64,000 nucleotides of DNA from UBA10329 sp964500205 (lineage in GTDB: Bacteria > Bacteroidota > Bacteroidia > UBA10329): NCBI GenBank assembly GCA_964500205.1, contig CAZCNS010000006.1, positions 124,001 to 188,000 on the forward strand, given 5' to 3'. Below, piece by piece: positions 34,727-43,201 of the stretch. How positions within the stretch are numbered: position 1 is the stretch's first letter; every line of letters begins with the position of its first letter. Below the pieces are notes generated by a model. It saw only the letters and a program-made list of their open reading frames with translations. It ran no database searches and was not told where the DNA came from. The translations under genes were made by a program, and so were the position numbers.

Positions 34727-36355
34727 ATGCCCAAAGGAATCTACCGTGTCCCCGCTGCCAAGAATGAACCTATTTTCACCTACGCACCCGGCACAGCCGA
34801 GAAGGCTGCATTGAAACAGGCGCTCTCTGAAATGAGGGCCCAGCAGCGCGATGTGCCTATGTACATAGGCGAGAAGGAAGTGCGCACGGGCGACCTCGTG
34901 CGCATGGCCCCACCGCACGACCACGGGCATACACTGGGGCATTTCCATCGTGGTGGCGCAGAGCATGTGAAAATGGCCATTGACGCGGCCCTCGCAGCCA
35001 AGTCTGCATGGGAGGACCTCGCCTGGGAACACCGCGCCAGCATCTTCCTCAAGGCCGCAGACCTCATCGCAGGGCCGTACCGCGCAGAGATGAACGCTGC
35101 CACCATGCTGGCACAGAGCAAGAACGCCTTCCAGAGCGAGATAGACGCGGTGTGTGAGCTGGTCGATTTCCTACGCTTCAACGTGCAGTACATGACCGAG
35201 ATCTACGCCCAGCAGCCTCAGTCATCGCCCGGGGTATGGAACCGCGTAGAGCAGCGCCCGTTGGAGGGCTTCGTGTTCGCGCTCACGCCCTTCAACTTCA
35301 CCGCCATCGCGGGCAACCTGCCGTCTGCACCTGCCATGATGGGCAACACTGTGGTGTGGAAACCAGCTGACAGTCAGGTCTATTCTGCCGACCTTGTGAT
35401 GCGCATCTTCAAGGAGGCCGGATTGCCCGATGGTGTAATCAATCTCGTTTACGTCAGCGGCCCCACAGCGGGCGATGTCATCTTCAAACACCCTGATTTC
35501 GCGGGCATCCACTTCACGGGATCCACAGGCGTTTTTCAGCATATCTGGAAAACCATCGGAGATAACATTCATAACTATCGCAGCTATCCGCGCATTGTGG
35601 GCGAGACAGGCGGCAAGGATTTCGTCCTGGCCCATCCCTCCGCCCACAGCAAACAGGTGAGCACTGCGTTGAGCCGTGGCGCATTCGAGTTCCAAGGACA
35701 GAAATGCTCGGCTGCTTCACGGGCCTACATCCCCAAGAGCCTGTGGCCTGCCGTAAAGGAGGAACTGCTTGCCGATCTCGCCTCTTTCAGGATGGGCGGC
35801 ACGGAAGACTTCCGTAACTTCATAAATGCCGTCATTGACGAGAAGGCCTTCGACCGAATAGCCAGTTACATCGACCGCGCCAAAGCCGATGGCCAGCAGA
35901 TCATTGCAGGGGGAAATTATGACAAGTCCAAAGGTTATTTCATTGAACCTACGGTAATTGTGGTCAATGACCCGAAGTATGTAACCATGTGCGAGGAGAT
36001 CTTCGGACCAGTGCTTACCGTCCACGTCTATGAGGACAAGGATTTCATTGAGGTGCTGCATCTGATCGACACCACATCGCCCTACGCACTGACGGGCGCA
36101 GTGCTCTCGCAGGACCGTTACGCCATCGAGTTGGCAACACGGCAATTGCGCAATGCTGCCGGCAACTTCTACATCAACGACAAGCCGACAGGTGCTGTGG
36201 TTGGGCAGCAGCCTTTCGGTGGGGCGCGGGGTTCCGGTACGAACGACAAGGCTGGCTCGGCCATCAACCTGTTGAGGTGGGTATCGCCCCGCACCATCAA
36301 GGAGACATTCGTGACCCCGACAGACTATCGTTACCCATTTCTTGGTGAGGAATGA
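34727..36355 (+). CDS. pruA: L-glutamate gamma-semialdehyde dehydrogenase (P5C dehydrogenase)
   Basis: 542 residues. It oxidises glutamate semialdehyde to glutamate, the second step of proline catabolism. The aldehyde dehydrogenase core is complete: the catalytic cysteine in FEFQGQKCSAASRAY, the glutamate in VGETGGKDF, and the adenine-nucleotide fold segment IHFTGSTGVF. Single-domain PruA with this N-terminus (YRVPAAKNEP) is the Bacteroidota and eukaryote type, not the fused PutA. No proline dehydrogenase gene is next to it. Confidence 0.95.
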   Translation: MPKGIYRVPAAKNEPIFTYAPGTAEKAALKQALSEMRAQQRDVPMYIGEKEVRTGDLVRMAPPHDHGHTLGHFHRGGAEHVKMAIDAALAAKSAWEDLAWEHRASIFLKAADLIAGPYRAEMNAATMLAQSKNAFQSEIDAVCELVDFLRFNVQYMTEIYAQQPQSSPGVWNRVEQRPLEGFVFALTPFNFTAIAGNLPSAPAMMGNTVVWKPADSQVYSADLVMRIFKEAGLPDGVINLVYVSGPTAGDVIFKHPDFAGIHFTGSTGVFQHIWKTIGDNIHNYRSYPRIVGETGGKDFVLAHPSAHSKQVSTALSRGAFEFQGQKCSAASRAYIPKSLWPAVKEELLADLASFRMGGTEDFRNFINAVIDEKAFDRIASYIDRAKADGQQIIAGGNYDKSKGYFIEPTVIVVNDPKYVTMCEEIFGPVLTVHVYEDKDFIEVLHLIDTTSPYALTGAVLSQDRYAIELATRQLRNAAGNFYINDKPTGAVVGQQPFGGARGSGTNDKAGSAINLLRWVSPRTIKETFVTPTDYRYPFLGEE

Positions 36356-36894
36356 GAGGTTTTAATCTGATGCTTATTGTGCTCACACTGGTTGTGAATG
36401 CGGCCGCTCAAGACGTTCCTATGGACAACATTACCAAACGCTACGCGGCTTACAACACCTGGGCCAACCATCAGATGGCCGACTGGCTGAGGCAGGCAGG
36501 GGAGGAGCGCATGAACCGCGAGATGGAATCGAGTTTTCCAACGTTGCACCGCACCGTCATGCACCTCTGGGGAGCGGAGACAGGCTGGCTGTCCACTATT
36601 CAGAACAGGGAATGGGAGCGTCCTGCGGAGGTCACTGATGCCGATTCGCTGCTCGATGCGTTACTCGCCACCTCTGCGCTGTTCGAGGCCCATGTTCTTT
36701 CTCTTTCTGAAAAAGACTTTTTGGAGAAGAAAAAGGTCGGTAAGTCGGAGATGACCGTGGAGGACATTGTGCATCACGTGTTCAACCACGCCACCTACCA
36801 CCGCGGGCAGCTCATCACCATGGGCCGTCAGGTGGGGCTTCCCGACCCGCCCCGCACGGACTACATCTATTACCTGAGCCTGATCGGGCAGTAG
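36352..36894 (+). CDS. DinB/YfiT-like four-helix protein with a possible signal peptide
   Basis: 180 residues. The DinB-like metal-binding four-helix fold is recognisable: NTWANHQMADWLRQ, LHRTVMHLWGAETGWL and VHHVFNHATYHRGQL, the last with the HxxxH histidines. Catalytic role in most members is unknown; some are thiol-dependent transferases. The first 20 residues (FNLMLIVLTLVVNAAAQ) look like a signal peptide, unusual for DinB proteins; if the internal ATG at 36421 is used instead, the protein is cytoplasmic. The start overlaps pruA by 4 bp. Confidence 0.75.
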   Translation: MRGFNLMLIVLTLVVNAAAQDVPMDNITKRYAAYNTWANHQMADWLRQAGEERMNREMESSFPTLHRTVMHLWGAETGWLSTIQNREWERPAEVTDADSLLDALLATSALFEAHVLSLSEKDFLEKKKVGKSEMTVEDIVHHVFNHATYHRGQLITMGRQVGLPDPPRTDYIYYLSLIGQ

Positions 36895-36898
36895 GCAC

Positions 36899-37879
36899 TC
36901 ACTCGGAGCCTATCTCCGCGAAGGAAACGATCTGCCGGAAAACCCGTGTGCCCAAGCGGTCATGGATGCGCATGATCACGTTGCGCTTTTCCCATTCGAA
37001 TTCGATGGTGCCGAAGTTCCTGAACCCGAACCTCGAACCGACCACGCGGAACGGGTTCTTGAATCCCGTGATCTGATTACCGTGTGTCAGGCCGCTGGAC
37101 GTGAAGTCATAGAGCTCATAGCTCATCGGCTCGTAGCTGCGCTTTGAAAGAGCGCCATAGTGAACATCACCGCTTATCATGAATGCCCCTTTCAGTCCCG
37201 TTGATGCGATGAGGTCGATCATCCGCTGCATCGCCTTGGGAAATTTCGCCCAGTTCTCGAACGGCTTGAACTCGTTGATGAACTGAATGCTCGTGCCGAT
37301 GATGTTGATCACAGCATCGCTGGTGCGGAACTGCTCCTCGAGCCACGACCACTGCGCCTCACCGAGCAGATCAGCATCTTCAGGCCCTGGATTGTCTTTG
37401 TGGTAGCGCGTGTCCAGCAGGATTATACGCACCTTGCGGTCGCCCTCTCCGTAGTCGTAGCTGGTGTACACACCTTCCTGTTTCCACCGCGGGCTGCCCT
37501 CCGGTTCGCGGAAGAAAGTGAGGAATTGCTTCTGGCTTTCTTCTTTCTTCGGGTAGTACTTCCCTTGGTCATTGCCCCCGAAATCATGGTCGTCCCATGT
37601 GGCGATGATGGGCACTTTTTCCCTCAGCGCCTGAAAATTGGGATTCGCGGCAAGCTGGGCGTACTTGGCGGCCATCTTTTCCATGTCCTCCGTGTCAGCA
37701 TAGATGTTGTCACCCAAGGCGATCCAGAGGTCAGGTTCCTTTTCGATGACCTTCTTCCAGATCTTCTGCTTGCCGAAATGAAGCCCGCAGGAGCCGAAAG
37801 CGATTCGGTTCAATGTTTCTTGCCCAAAGGTGGTTGACCAGATGCAGGTCAGGATAATCGGAATAATGCTACTTTTCAT
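36899..37879 (-). CDS. PhoD-like secreted metallophosphatase
   Basis: 326 residues from 37879, the start that gives a clean signal peptide (IIPIILTCIWSTTFGQ) and follows a -7-like box (GAGCTTTG, 37887-37894) by 7 nt. Calcineurin/PhoD-type metal ligands: IAFGSCG, ALGDNIYAD, ATWDDHDFGGND and ISGDVHYG. The family cleaves phosphodiesters or monoesters in the envelope. A second copy of the same type lies at 45969. It is convergent with the DinB-like gene and divergent from a T9SS hydrolase. Confidence 0.88.
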   Translation of the reverse strand: MKSSIIPIILTCIWSTTFGQETLNRIAFGSCGLHFGKQKIWKKVIEKEPDLWIALGDNIYADTEDMEKMAAKYAQLAANPNFQALREKVPIIATWDDHDFGGNDQGKYYPKKEESQKQFLTFFREPEGSPRWKQEGVYTSYDYGEGDRKVRIILLDTRYHKDNPGPEDADLLGEAQWSWLEEQFRTSDAVINIIGTSIQFINEFKPFENWAKFPKAMQRMIDLIASTGLKGAFMISGDVHYGALSKRSYEPMSYELYDFTSSGLTHGNQITGFKNPFRVVGSRFGFRNFGTIEFEWEKRNVIMRIHDRLGTRVFRQIVSFAEIGSE

Positions 37880-37944
37880 GCCGAAACAAAGCTCCGTAAA
37901 ATCGGTTTGCTTTTCAGCGATCAACGTAAAAATAACAGAAGACT

Positions 37945-39297
37945 ATGAGAATACTTTCCGCCTTGCTGCTTGCTGCTTCTTTGGCGCAATTCAGTGTTGC
38001 TCAGAATTTCCCCATCGGTAGCCGGTCCATCACCTTCACCGACCCCGATAGGAACAACCGTTCCATCCCCACAGACATTTACTATCCCGCTGTCTCAGCT
38101 GGTGCAAATGCGGCCGTGGCGGAGGGTGAATTTCCTGTTGTGGTGCTCGGTCATGGCTTTGCGATGACGGTAAATGCGTACCAGAACTGGCGCGAATTCC
38201 TCGTTCCATTGGGATACATCGTGGCTCTGCCCACCACTGAGGGTGGTCTGTTGCCTGGCCCGAACCATAGCGCGTTCGGACTTGACCTTGCCTTTGTTGC
38301 ATCAACCATGCAAGCTGCCAATGTTAATGTGGGGTCCCCGTTTTTCGGGAAAGTATTGCAGCGTGCGGCACTGATGGGCCATAGCATGGGCGGAGGAGCA
38401 TCGGTACTCGGAGCTTCCGGCAATACCAACATCCAGTGCATTGTGGGCATGGCCCCAGCAGAGACCGATCCATCAGCGGTCACCGCAGCGGCCAATGTGA
38501 CCGTGCCCGCGCTTTTCCTGCAAGGGACAAGCGACAATGTGACTCCCGCTGCCGAACACGCGGATCCGATTTTTGCAGCATTGGGCAGTTCGTGCAAGGC
38601 GTACGCCAGCATCACCAGCGGTTCGCACTGCTTTTTTGCAAACGGCAATTTCCAATGTGATTTCGGAGAGGGGGCAGTCGGAGGCCCGGGCAGTCTATCC
38701 AGAACAGAACAGCATCAGATCAGCTTTGCTGTGGCCGAGCCTTGGCTGCGCTATTTCCTATATGATGATTGCTCCGCTTACGATGATTTCATTGCCGAGA
38801 TCAACACGAACCCTGCGCTTGGAGCGAACATTCTCAGTTGTCCCAATGAGGCACCGGTCATTGACGAAAATGGCGGTGTGCTCAGCAGCACGCAAGCAGG
38901 CAACTACCAGTGGTACCTCAATGGCGAGCCTATAGATGGCGAGACCGCCCAGACTCACACCTACACCGGTGCGGGCAGCTACCAGGTCGGCACCATCAAT
39001 GTCGGAACATGCCCCGTGCTGAGCAACACCATCGTCATCACGCCCACGGGCATCGTGGAGAATTCGAGTGACTTCGTGCTCATGCAGCAGCGGAATCAAG
39101 TTATCCTCGGTGTGAATTCAATCCACCGCGACCTCCGTGCCGAGTGGTATGACATCAGCGGGCGGATGCTCTCCTCCAAGGCTTTCGGAACTGTTGCGGA
39201 GGGCAGCCAGCTTTCCATCCCTAAGCCATCGCACAGCGGCCTGAAACTCCTCCGCATCATGACCTCTGAGAGCCAGCGGGTGTTCAAGGTTTTTTGA
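37945..39297 (+). CDS. Secreted alpha/beta hydrolase with a T9SS sorting domain
   Basis: 450 residues. A signal peptide (LSALLLAASLAQFSVAQ) precedes an alpha/beta hydrolase of the chlorophyllase/acetylhydrolase type: VVLGHGFAM for the oxyanion region, the nucleophile in LMGHSMGGGASV, an aspartate in LQGTSDNVTPAAEH and histidine in TSGSHCFF. The region around 300-370 is an Ig-like linker (YQWYLNGEPIDGE). The last 75 residues (EWYDISGRML to RVFKVF) are a type A Por/T9SS C-terminal sorting domain, so it is secreted or anchored on the cell surface. Confidence 0.85.
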   Translation: MRILSALLLAASLAQFSVAQNFPIGSRSITFTDPDRNNRSIPTDIYYPAVSAGANAAVAEGEFPVVVLGHGFAMTVNAYQNWREFLVPLGYIVALPTTEGGLLPGPNHSAFGLDLAFVASTMQAANVNVGSPFFGKVLQRAALMGHSMGGGASVLGASGNTNIQCIVGMAPAETDPSAVTAAANVTVPALFLQGTSDNVTPAAEHADPIFAALGSSCKAYASITSGSHCFFANGNFQCDFGEGAVGGPGSLSRTEQHQISFAVAEPWLRYFLYDDCSAYDDFIAEINTNPALGANILSCPNEAPVIDENGGVLSSTQAGNYQWYLNGEPIDGETAQTHTYTGAGSYQVGTINVGTCPVLSNTIVITPTGIVENSSDFVLMQQRNQVILGVNSIHRDLRAEWYDISGRMLSSKAFGTVAEGSQLSIPKPSHSGLKLLRIMTSESQRVFKVF

Positions 39298-39340
39298 ACT
39301 TTGAGACATCTTTCACCGCAAGACTCAAAACCCTCGTCAA

Positions 39341-40960
39341 TTGTCTTCCGTCCCTCGTCCAGATAAGAAAGTTTACGACCACATCGTCATCGGCTCCGGA
39401 TTCGGGGGCAGTGTGAGTGCCATGCGCCTCTCGGAGAAAGGCTATGATGTGCTGGTGATCGAGAAGGGCAAACGTTGGAAGAACACCGATTTCCCGGAGA
39501 CCAACTGGAATGTGCGCAAGTTCCTGTGGCTCCCGCTGCTGCGGTGCTTCGGGTTCATGCGCATCGACCTGCTCAATCGCATCCTCATCTTCAGCGGCAA
39601 TGGGGTAGGAGGGGGCAGTCTCGTGTATGCCAACACGCACATGTTCCCGCCCGATGCGTTCTTCAACAACCCCGTTTGGAGCGGCATCCGCGATTGGAAG
39701 CAGACGCTGGAACCCTTCTACGCCAAGGCGCGGTTCATGCTCGGCAGTAGCAAATACACCAAGGAAGGCCCCGAAGACCGCATCCTGAAAGATATCGCCA
39801 AGGACATGGGCAAGAGTGACACCTACGAGCCTGTGGACCACATCGGGGTCTATCTGGGCGACAGCGGCAAGGACACCGACCCCTATTTCAACGGTCTCGG
39901 CCCCAAGCGCAGGGGCTGCATCGAATGCGCGGGCTGCATGGTGGGCTGCCGCTACAACGCCAAGAACACGCTCGACAAGAACTACCTCTGGTTCGCAGAG
40001 CAGTGGGGCACGCAGATCGAGGCTGAGCGCGAGGTGACGCGGGTGGAATACAAGGACGGCCTCTACCATGTGACCACCGTCTCGTCCACCTCCTTTTTCG
40101 GGAAGCATGAAAAGACTTTTAAAGCCAAAGGCATCGTCTTCAGCGCGGGCGTGCTGGGAACGCTCCGGCTGCTCTTCAAGCAGAAGCATGACCTGAAGAC
40201 GCTGACCAACCTCAGCGACCAGCTCGGGGCCAACCTGCGCACCAATTCCGAGTCGCTGTGCGGCATCGCGGGCATACCGGAGAAGATGAACCACGGGGTG
40301 GCCATCAGCCGGGTGTTCAATCCCGATGACCACACGCACATCGAACTGGTGAAATACCCCGACCGTTCAGGCGCGATGGGTCTGCTGGCCGTGATGGCCG
40401 CTGGCGATGGCCCCGCCATCCAACGCACCCTCAGCTCGTTCTGGACGTTCATCTCCAGCCCAAGACGGACGTGGAAGGTGCTCTCCAAGGACTTCGCGAA
40501 GCATTCCATCATCCTGCTGGTGATGCAGAGCCTTGACAATGCCCTGAAGATCGAGTGGAAGCGGGGCCTCTTCGGCAAGGGCCTGCATGTGAAGGACAGC
40601 GGTGGTGAGCGCGCCCCGGCCTACATCGGCATCGGGCAGGAGGTGATGCACCGCTATGCGGAGAAATCGGGCGGGGTGGCGATGAACAATATGGGCGAAG
40701 TGTTCCTCAACATGAGCAGTACGGCCCACATCCTCGGGGGCTGCCCCATGGGCAAGGACGCCACAGAGGGCGTGGTCAACGACCGCTTTGAGGTGCATGG
40801 CTACCCCAACATGCGCATCCTCGATGGCAGCATCGTGCCCTGCAACCTCGGGGTGAACCCCAGCCTCACCATCACGGCTTTGAGCGAGTATGCGATGAGC
40901 CTCGTGCCGAACAAGGAGGGCAAGGAGGTGAGGACGCTGGAGGAAATGATGGGGATGTAG
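39341..40960 (+). CDS. GMC-family oxidoreductase (cholesterol-oxidase-like)
   Basis: 539 residues from a TTG at 39341; no ATG or GTG exists early enough, and the FAD motif GSGFGGS falls at residues 18-24. The C-terminal half has GMC signatures (GGCPMG and GSIVPCNLGVNPSLTITALSE). Near residue 195 there is an unusual cysteine run, CIECAGCMVGC, with the spacing C-x2-C-x2-C-x3-C. Known members oxidise sterol or alcohol groups; the substrate is unknown. Pieces of its 3' part recur downstream at 41724 and 44275. Confidence 0.85.
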   Translation: MSSVPRPDKKVYDHIVIGSGFGGSVSAMRLSEKGYDVLVIEKGKRWKNTDFPETNWNVRKFLWLPLLRCFGFMRIDLLNRILIFSGNGVGGGSLVYANTHMFPPDAFFNNPVWSGIRDWKQTLEPFYAKARFMLGSSKYTKEGPEDRILKDIAKDMGKSDTYEPVDHIGVYLGDSGKDTDPYFNGLGPKRRGCIECAGCMVGCRYNAKNTLDKNYLWFAEQWGTQIEAEREVTRVEYKDGLYHVTTVSSTSFFGKHEKTFKAKGIVFSAGVLGTLRLLFKQKHDLKTLTNLSDQLGANLRTNSESLCGIAGIPEKMNHGVAISRVFNPDDHTHIELVKYPDRSGAMGLLAVMAAGDGPAIQRTLSSFWTFISSPRRTWKVLSKDFAKHSIILLVMQSLDNALKIEWKRGLFGKGLHVKDSGGERAPAYIGIGQEVMHRYAEKSGGVAMNNMGEVFLNMSSTAHILGGCPMGKDATEGVVNDRFEVHGYPNMRILDGSIVPCNLGVNPSLTITALSEYAMSLVPNKEGKEVRTLEEMMGM

Positions 40961-40979
40961 TAGGAGGTCGTATTCTCGC

Positions 40980-40987
40980 TATTTTTG
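40980..40987 (+). promoter_or_regulatory. -7 box of the MNT-HEPN module
   Basis: TATTTTTG fits the consensus. It is 17 nt before the ATG at 41005. The same layout (TAACTTTG, then TTGCTCAA) precedes the decayed copy at 44153. Confidence 0.5.
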
Positions 40988-41004
40988 TTTGCTCAACTCC
41001 ACAC

Positions 41005-41316
41005 ATGTCAGCCATCACATTGGATAAGATTCGGAACGTGGTCAGGCAAGGCAGCCCGAATGCCGAGGTGTGGCTTTTCGGCAGCCGTGCGCGTGGCGAC
41101 CATCGCCCCGACTCCGATTGGGACATAGTGGCGCTTTCAGAATCAGAGGCCGCGACCATTGAGCTTGAGGACCAACTGCGGGACGGCCTCTATGACTTGG
41201 AATTGGAGAGCGGCCAGCCCATTTCGCTGTTCGTCTATCCGAGGTCCCTGTGGGAGGGCCGCATGGCATATTCACCGCTCCGAGAGAGTGTCCGCGCAGA
41301 GGGGATAAGGCTCTGA
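41005..41316 (+). CDS. mntA: Minimal nucleotidyltransferase (MNT antitoxin-type)
   Basis: 103 residues. The MNT/polymerase-beta motif GSRARGDHRPDSDWDIV with GS and DxD is intact. In MNT-HEPN modules the nucleotidyltransferase AMPylates and silences the HEPN ribonuclease. The HEPN gene follows 6 bp later. The module sits between the end of the GMC gene and a duplicated copy of that end, which suggests it arrived or was duplicated together with it. Confidence 0.87.
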   Translation: MSAITLDKIRNVVRQGSPNAEVWLFGSRARGDHRPDSDWDIVALSESEAATIELEDQLRDGLYDLELESGQPISLFVYPRSLWEGRMAYSPLRESVRAEGIRL

Positions 41317-41322
41317 ACGCGC

Positions 41323-41694
41323 ATGGAAGAGTACGTCAGATACCGCTACGATCGTGCGCTGGAGGCATTCTCTGAGGCTGAGCTGTTGGCCGAGCATGGC
41401 AGGTGGAACGCTGCTGTCAACCGTCTTCATTACGCCTGTTTCTATGCCATCACGGCCCTGCTTCTCAAGCACGGTCACAAGTCATTGACACACGAAGGGA
41501 CACGTACGCTTTTCGGCAGGCATTTCGTTTCCACCGGGGTTTTTCAACGGGAGCAGGGAAAGCTCTACACGAAGCTTTTCGACTTTCGGCAGAAAGGGGA
41601 TTATGGCGACCTCTTCGATTTCGATGAATCCATGGTGAGGCCGCTTTTCGCACCTGTCCGAGAGCTTATCGGAAGGGTTGGGGAATTGGTGTAG
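41323..41694 (+). CDS. hepT: HEPN-domain ribonuclease toxin
   Basis: 123 residues. HEPN fold features are seen: an N-terminal helix (YVRYRYDRALEAFSEAELLAEHGRW), AVNRLHYACFYAITALLL, and TLFGRHFVSTG-type linker before FRQKGDYGD, the typical end. HepT toxins are RNases controlled by the cognate MNT protein. The RxxxxH catalytic motif is less clear than in canonical HepT, so activity is uncertain. Confidence 0.82.
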   Translation: MEEYVRYRYDRALEAFSEAELLAEHGRWNAAVNRLHYACFYAITALLLKHGHKSLTHEGTRTLFGRHFVSTGVFQREQGKLYTKLFDFRQKGDYGDLFDFDESMVRPLFAPVRELIGRVGELV

Positions 41695-41723
41695 TTTGGC
41701 ATGTTGCCCGTCCTGATTTTCTA

Positions 41724-41847
41724 CAGCCTCACCATCACGGCTTTGAGCGAGTATGCGATGAGTCTGGTACCGAACAAGGAGGGCAAGGAGGTGAGGACGC
41801 TGGAGGAGCGGATGGAAGGCGTGAAATCAGGCTCTGAAATGGGGTGA
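41724..41847 (+). pseudogene. Duplicated 3' end of a GMC oxidoreductase gene
   Basis: The first 80 bp are almost identical to the GMC gene at 40861-40941, with only a handful of differences, mainly third-base changes in SLVP. The frame continues to a different ending (VKSGSEMG) before its stop at 41845. Nothing of the 5' part is present. Together with the real gene it flanks the MNT-HEPN module as an 80-bp direct repeat spaced 867 bp apart. Confidence 0.85.
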
Positions 41848-41972
41848 GAACGCCCCTTGAACATCCCGCCCGCAGGGTCAGCGTTTCTTCCTTTCCGCTT
41901 TTCGCGGAATGAAGGAATGCGGGGGCGAGGACGCTACAAATCGCGTGAATTCCTATAAACTTGAGGAGGACT

Positions 41973-42098
41973 AAGGGTTACTGCTATGAAAATAGGGCTT
42001 TAATTCCTTCGACCTTTCAGCTGCAACCGAACTTGGTAGAAACCACTAAGGCTTGCGTACCTGTCGTCACGCCCTGTTTTTATAGTAGTTGTTGGGGC
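41973..42098. repeat. attC-like imperfect palindrome, site B
   Basis: Outer arms ACTGCTATGAAAATAGGGC (41980-41998) and GCCCTGTTTTTATAGTAGT (42071-42089) pair over 19 positions with three mismatches, with an unrelated middle of about 72 nt. A GTTGGGG core-like box (42091-42097) flanks the right arm. The stop codon of the small membrane protein gene at 42080 is inside the arm, as happens in integron cassettes. Confidence 0.55.
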
Positions 42099-42313
42099 AA
42101 GTTTTTTCTTTTGCAAAATATTGACTTTATCAATTTCACGAACTTGACCAGTCCGAGCAACCAGCAAAACCACGCTATGGTAATAGCAATGAAATAGATG
42201 ACTGAATAGTCGGATTCGGTTTCAAAGCATTGTTTAGTTGTCCAGTAGCCAATAACGGGCCACACAAAAAACAAAAACCAAAGCCGTCCTTTCCAAGAGC
42301 CTTCCACCTCCAT
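42080..42313 (-). CDS. Small membrane protein of unknown function
   Basis: 77 residues, two hydrophobic segments (LWFLFFVWPVIGYW and FIAITIAWFCWLLGLVKFV). AT-rich with codon use unlike the surrounding genes. It starts 15 bp after the upstream lipoprotein gene on this strand, so they form a two-gene unit, and its last codons run into the attC-like palindrome. No family recognised. Confidence 0.6.
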   Translation of the reverse strand: MEVEGSWKGRLWFLFFVWPVIGYWTTKQCFETESDYSVIYFIAITIAWFCWLLGLVKFVKLIKSIFCKRKNLPQQLL

Positions 42314-42328
42314 TTCAACGTGTCATTT

Positions 42329-43042
42329 TCATTTCACGAATTTGTCAAGATTACTTTTCCAGTAGCCGGCTATAAAACCCCACTTATAATCTTCATAGCT
42401 TTCAACGGTATCAATTGGGAAATAATCGACTTCCACGAGCTTGTCTGGACCGACAATTGTGTAAGCCGTTATTCCTTTCTTTTCTTCCATTCCTTCACAG
42501 TCGAATGCTTCGATTTCGCCAATTTCCTGAACCTTGAAGTTCTGTATTTCAAAGAGTGTACTTGTCCAGTTAGCATCTCCACATCCCGCACGCTGATAAG
42601 CATAGTATGTTTCAATCCTTCCCCGAATTGGTTTTGCGTCTGAAACTTGGTTGAAGCCTTCAACTTCTATATACACCTCCTTTTGTGGTTCAAACAGGAA
42701 CAGATCGTTTACTGGATGATTACTCAAGTAAAACAGGATAACATCTGGAAAACCGTCAGAGTTAAAGTCTTCTACGTGAACACCACCTGATGCTCCGACA
42801 ATTGTTATCGTGTCAAATTTGTTTTTAATGATGTGTGCATAGACGTCATGTTTTTTATCTCTTCCAGCGATTACTTGAAATTCCGATGATCTGTTTACGA
42901 AAGTGGTGTCAAAGACAACAATTTCCCTTGTCGTCATATTGGCTGTGTCAGCCGCAATGTCTGTCTCGACACCGTTTGGTGAGATCTGTTTACCTGTACA
43001 ACCGATAAAGGCTAAAAATACAAGTTTCAAAAAGTCCTTCAC
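42329..43042 (-). CDS. Putative lipoprotein with an FG-GAP/EF-hand-like segment
   Basis: 237 residues from the GTG at 43042, chosen because it gives a short lipoprotein signal (KDFLKLVFLAFIGC) whose lipobox cysteine is residue 15; a TTG at 43066 would lie inside the attC-like site. The middle has VHVEDFNSDGFPDVILFYL, a calcium-loop pattern seen in FG-GAP and XAC2610-like proteins. Very AT-rich against its neighbours. Probably outer-membrane attached; function unknown. Confidence 0.7.
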   Translation of the reverse strand: MKDFLKLVFLAFIGCTGKQISPNGVETDIAADTANMTTREIVVFDTTFVNRSSEFQVIAGRDKKHDVYAHIIKNKFDTITIVGASGGVHVEDFNSDGFPDVILFYLSNHPVNDLFLFEPQKEVYIEVEGFNQVSDAKPIRGRIETYYAYQRAGCGDANWTSTLFEIQNFKVQEIGEIEAFDCEGMEEKKGITAYTIVGPDKLVEVDYFPIDTVESYEDYKWGFIAGYWKSNLDKFVK

Positions 43043-43060
43043 GGTGTCGTTTAAAATTTG

Positions 43061-43191
43061 CCTCAACGGTCAAGTATAAGCGTAGTGCGGGATTTCGGAG
43101 CGATTCACTGTCCGCAACCGCAAATTTTCTTAGGAACAAAAATGCTCAATTTTAGCAGTTCAGCCTGCATTACGCTTATACAATGTTGGGC
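43061..43191. repeat. attC-like imperfect palindrome, site A
   Basis: Arms GTATAAGCGTAGTGC (43074-43088) and GCATTACGCTTATAC (43167-43181) are a 15-bp inverted repeat with one mismatch. Outside them lie CCTCAAC (43061-43067) and GTTGGGC (43185-43191), which fit the RYYYAAC and GTTRRRY core boxes of integron attC sites (the first with one mismatch). Total length 131 nt, within the attC range. It separates two AT-rich genes on the minus strand. Confidence 0.65.
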
Positions 43192-43201
43192 AATCGTTTT
43201 T

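Noticed and set aside
39284..40339. 351-codon open frame antisense to the GMC gene
   Set aside because: Shadow of a well-supported oxidoreductase gene; sequence lacks any recognisable fold.
42230..42643. 137-codon plus-strand frame across the cassette genes
   Set aside because: It runs antisense to a lipoprotein gene with a good signal sequence and has no supporting features.
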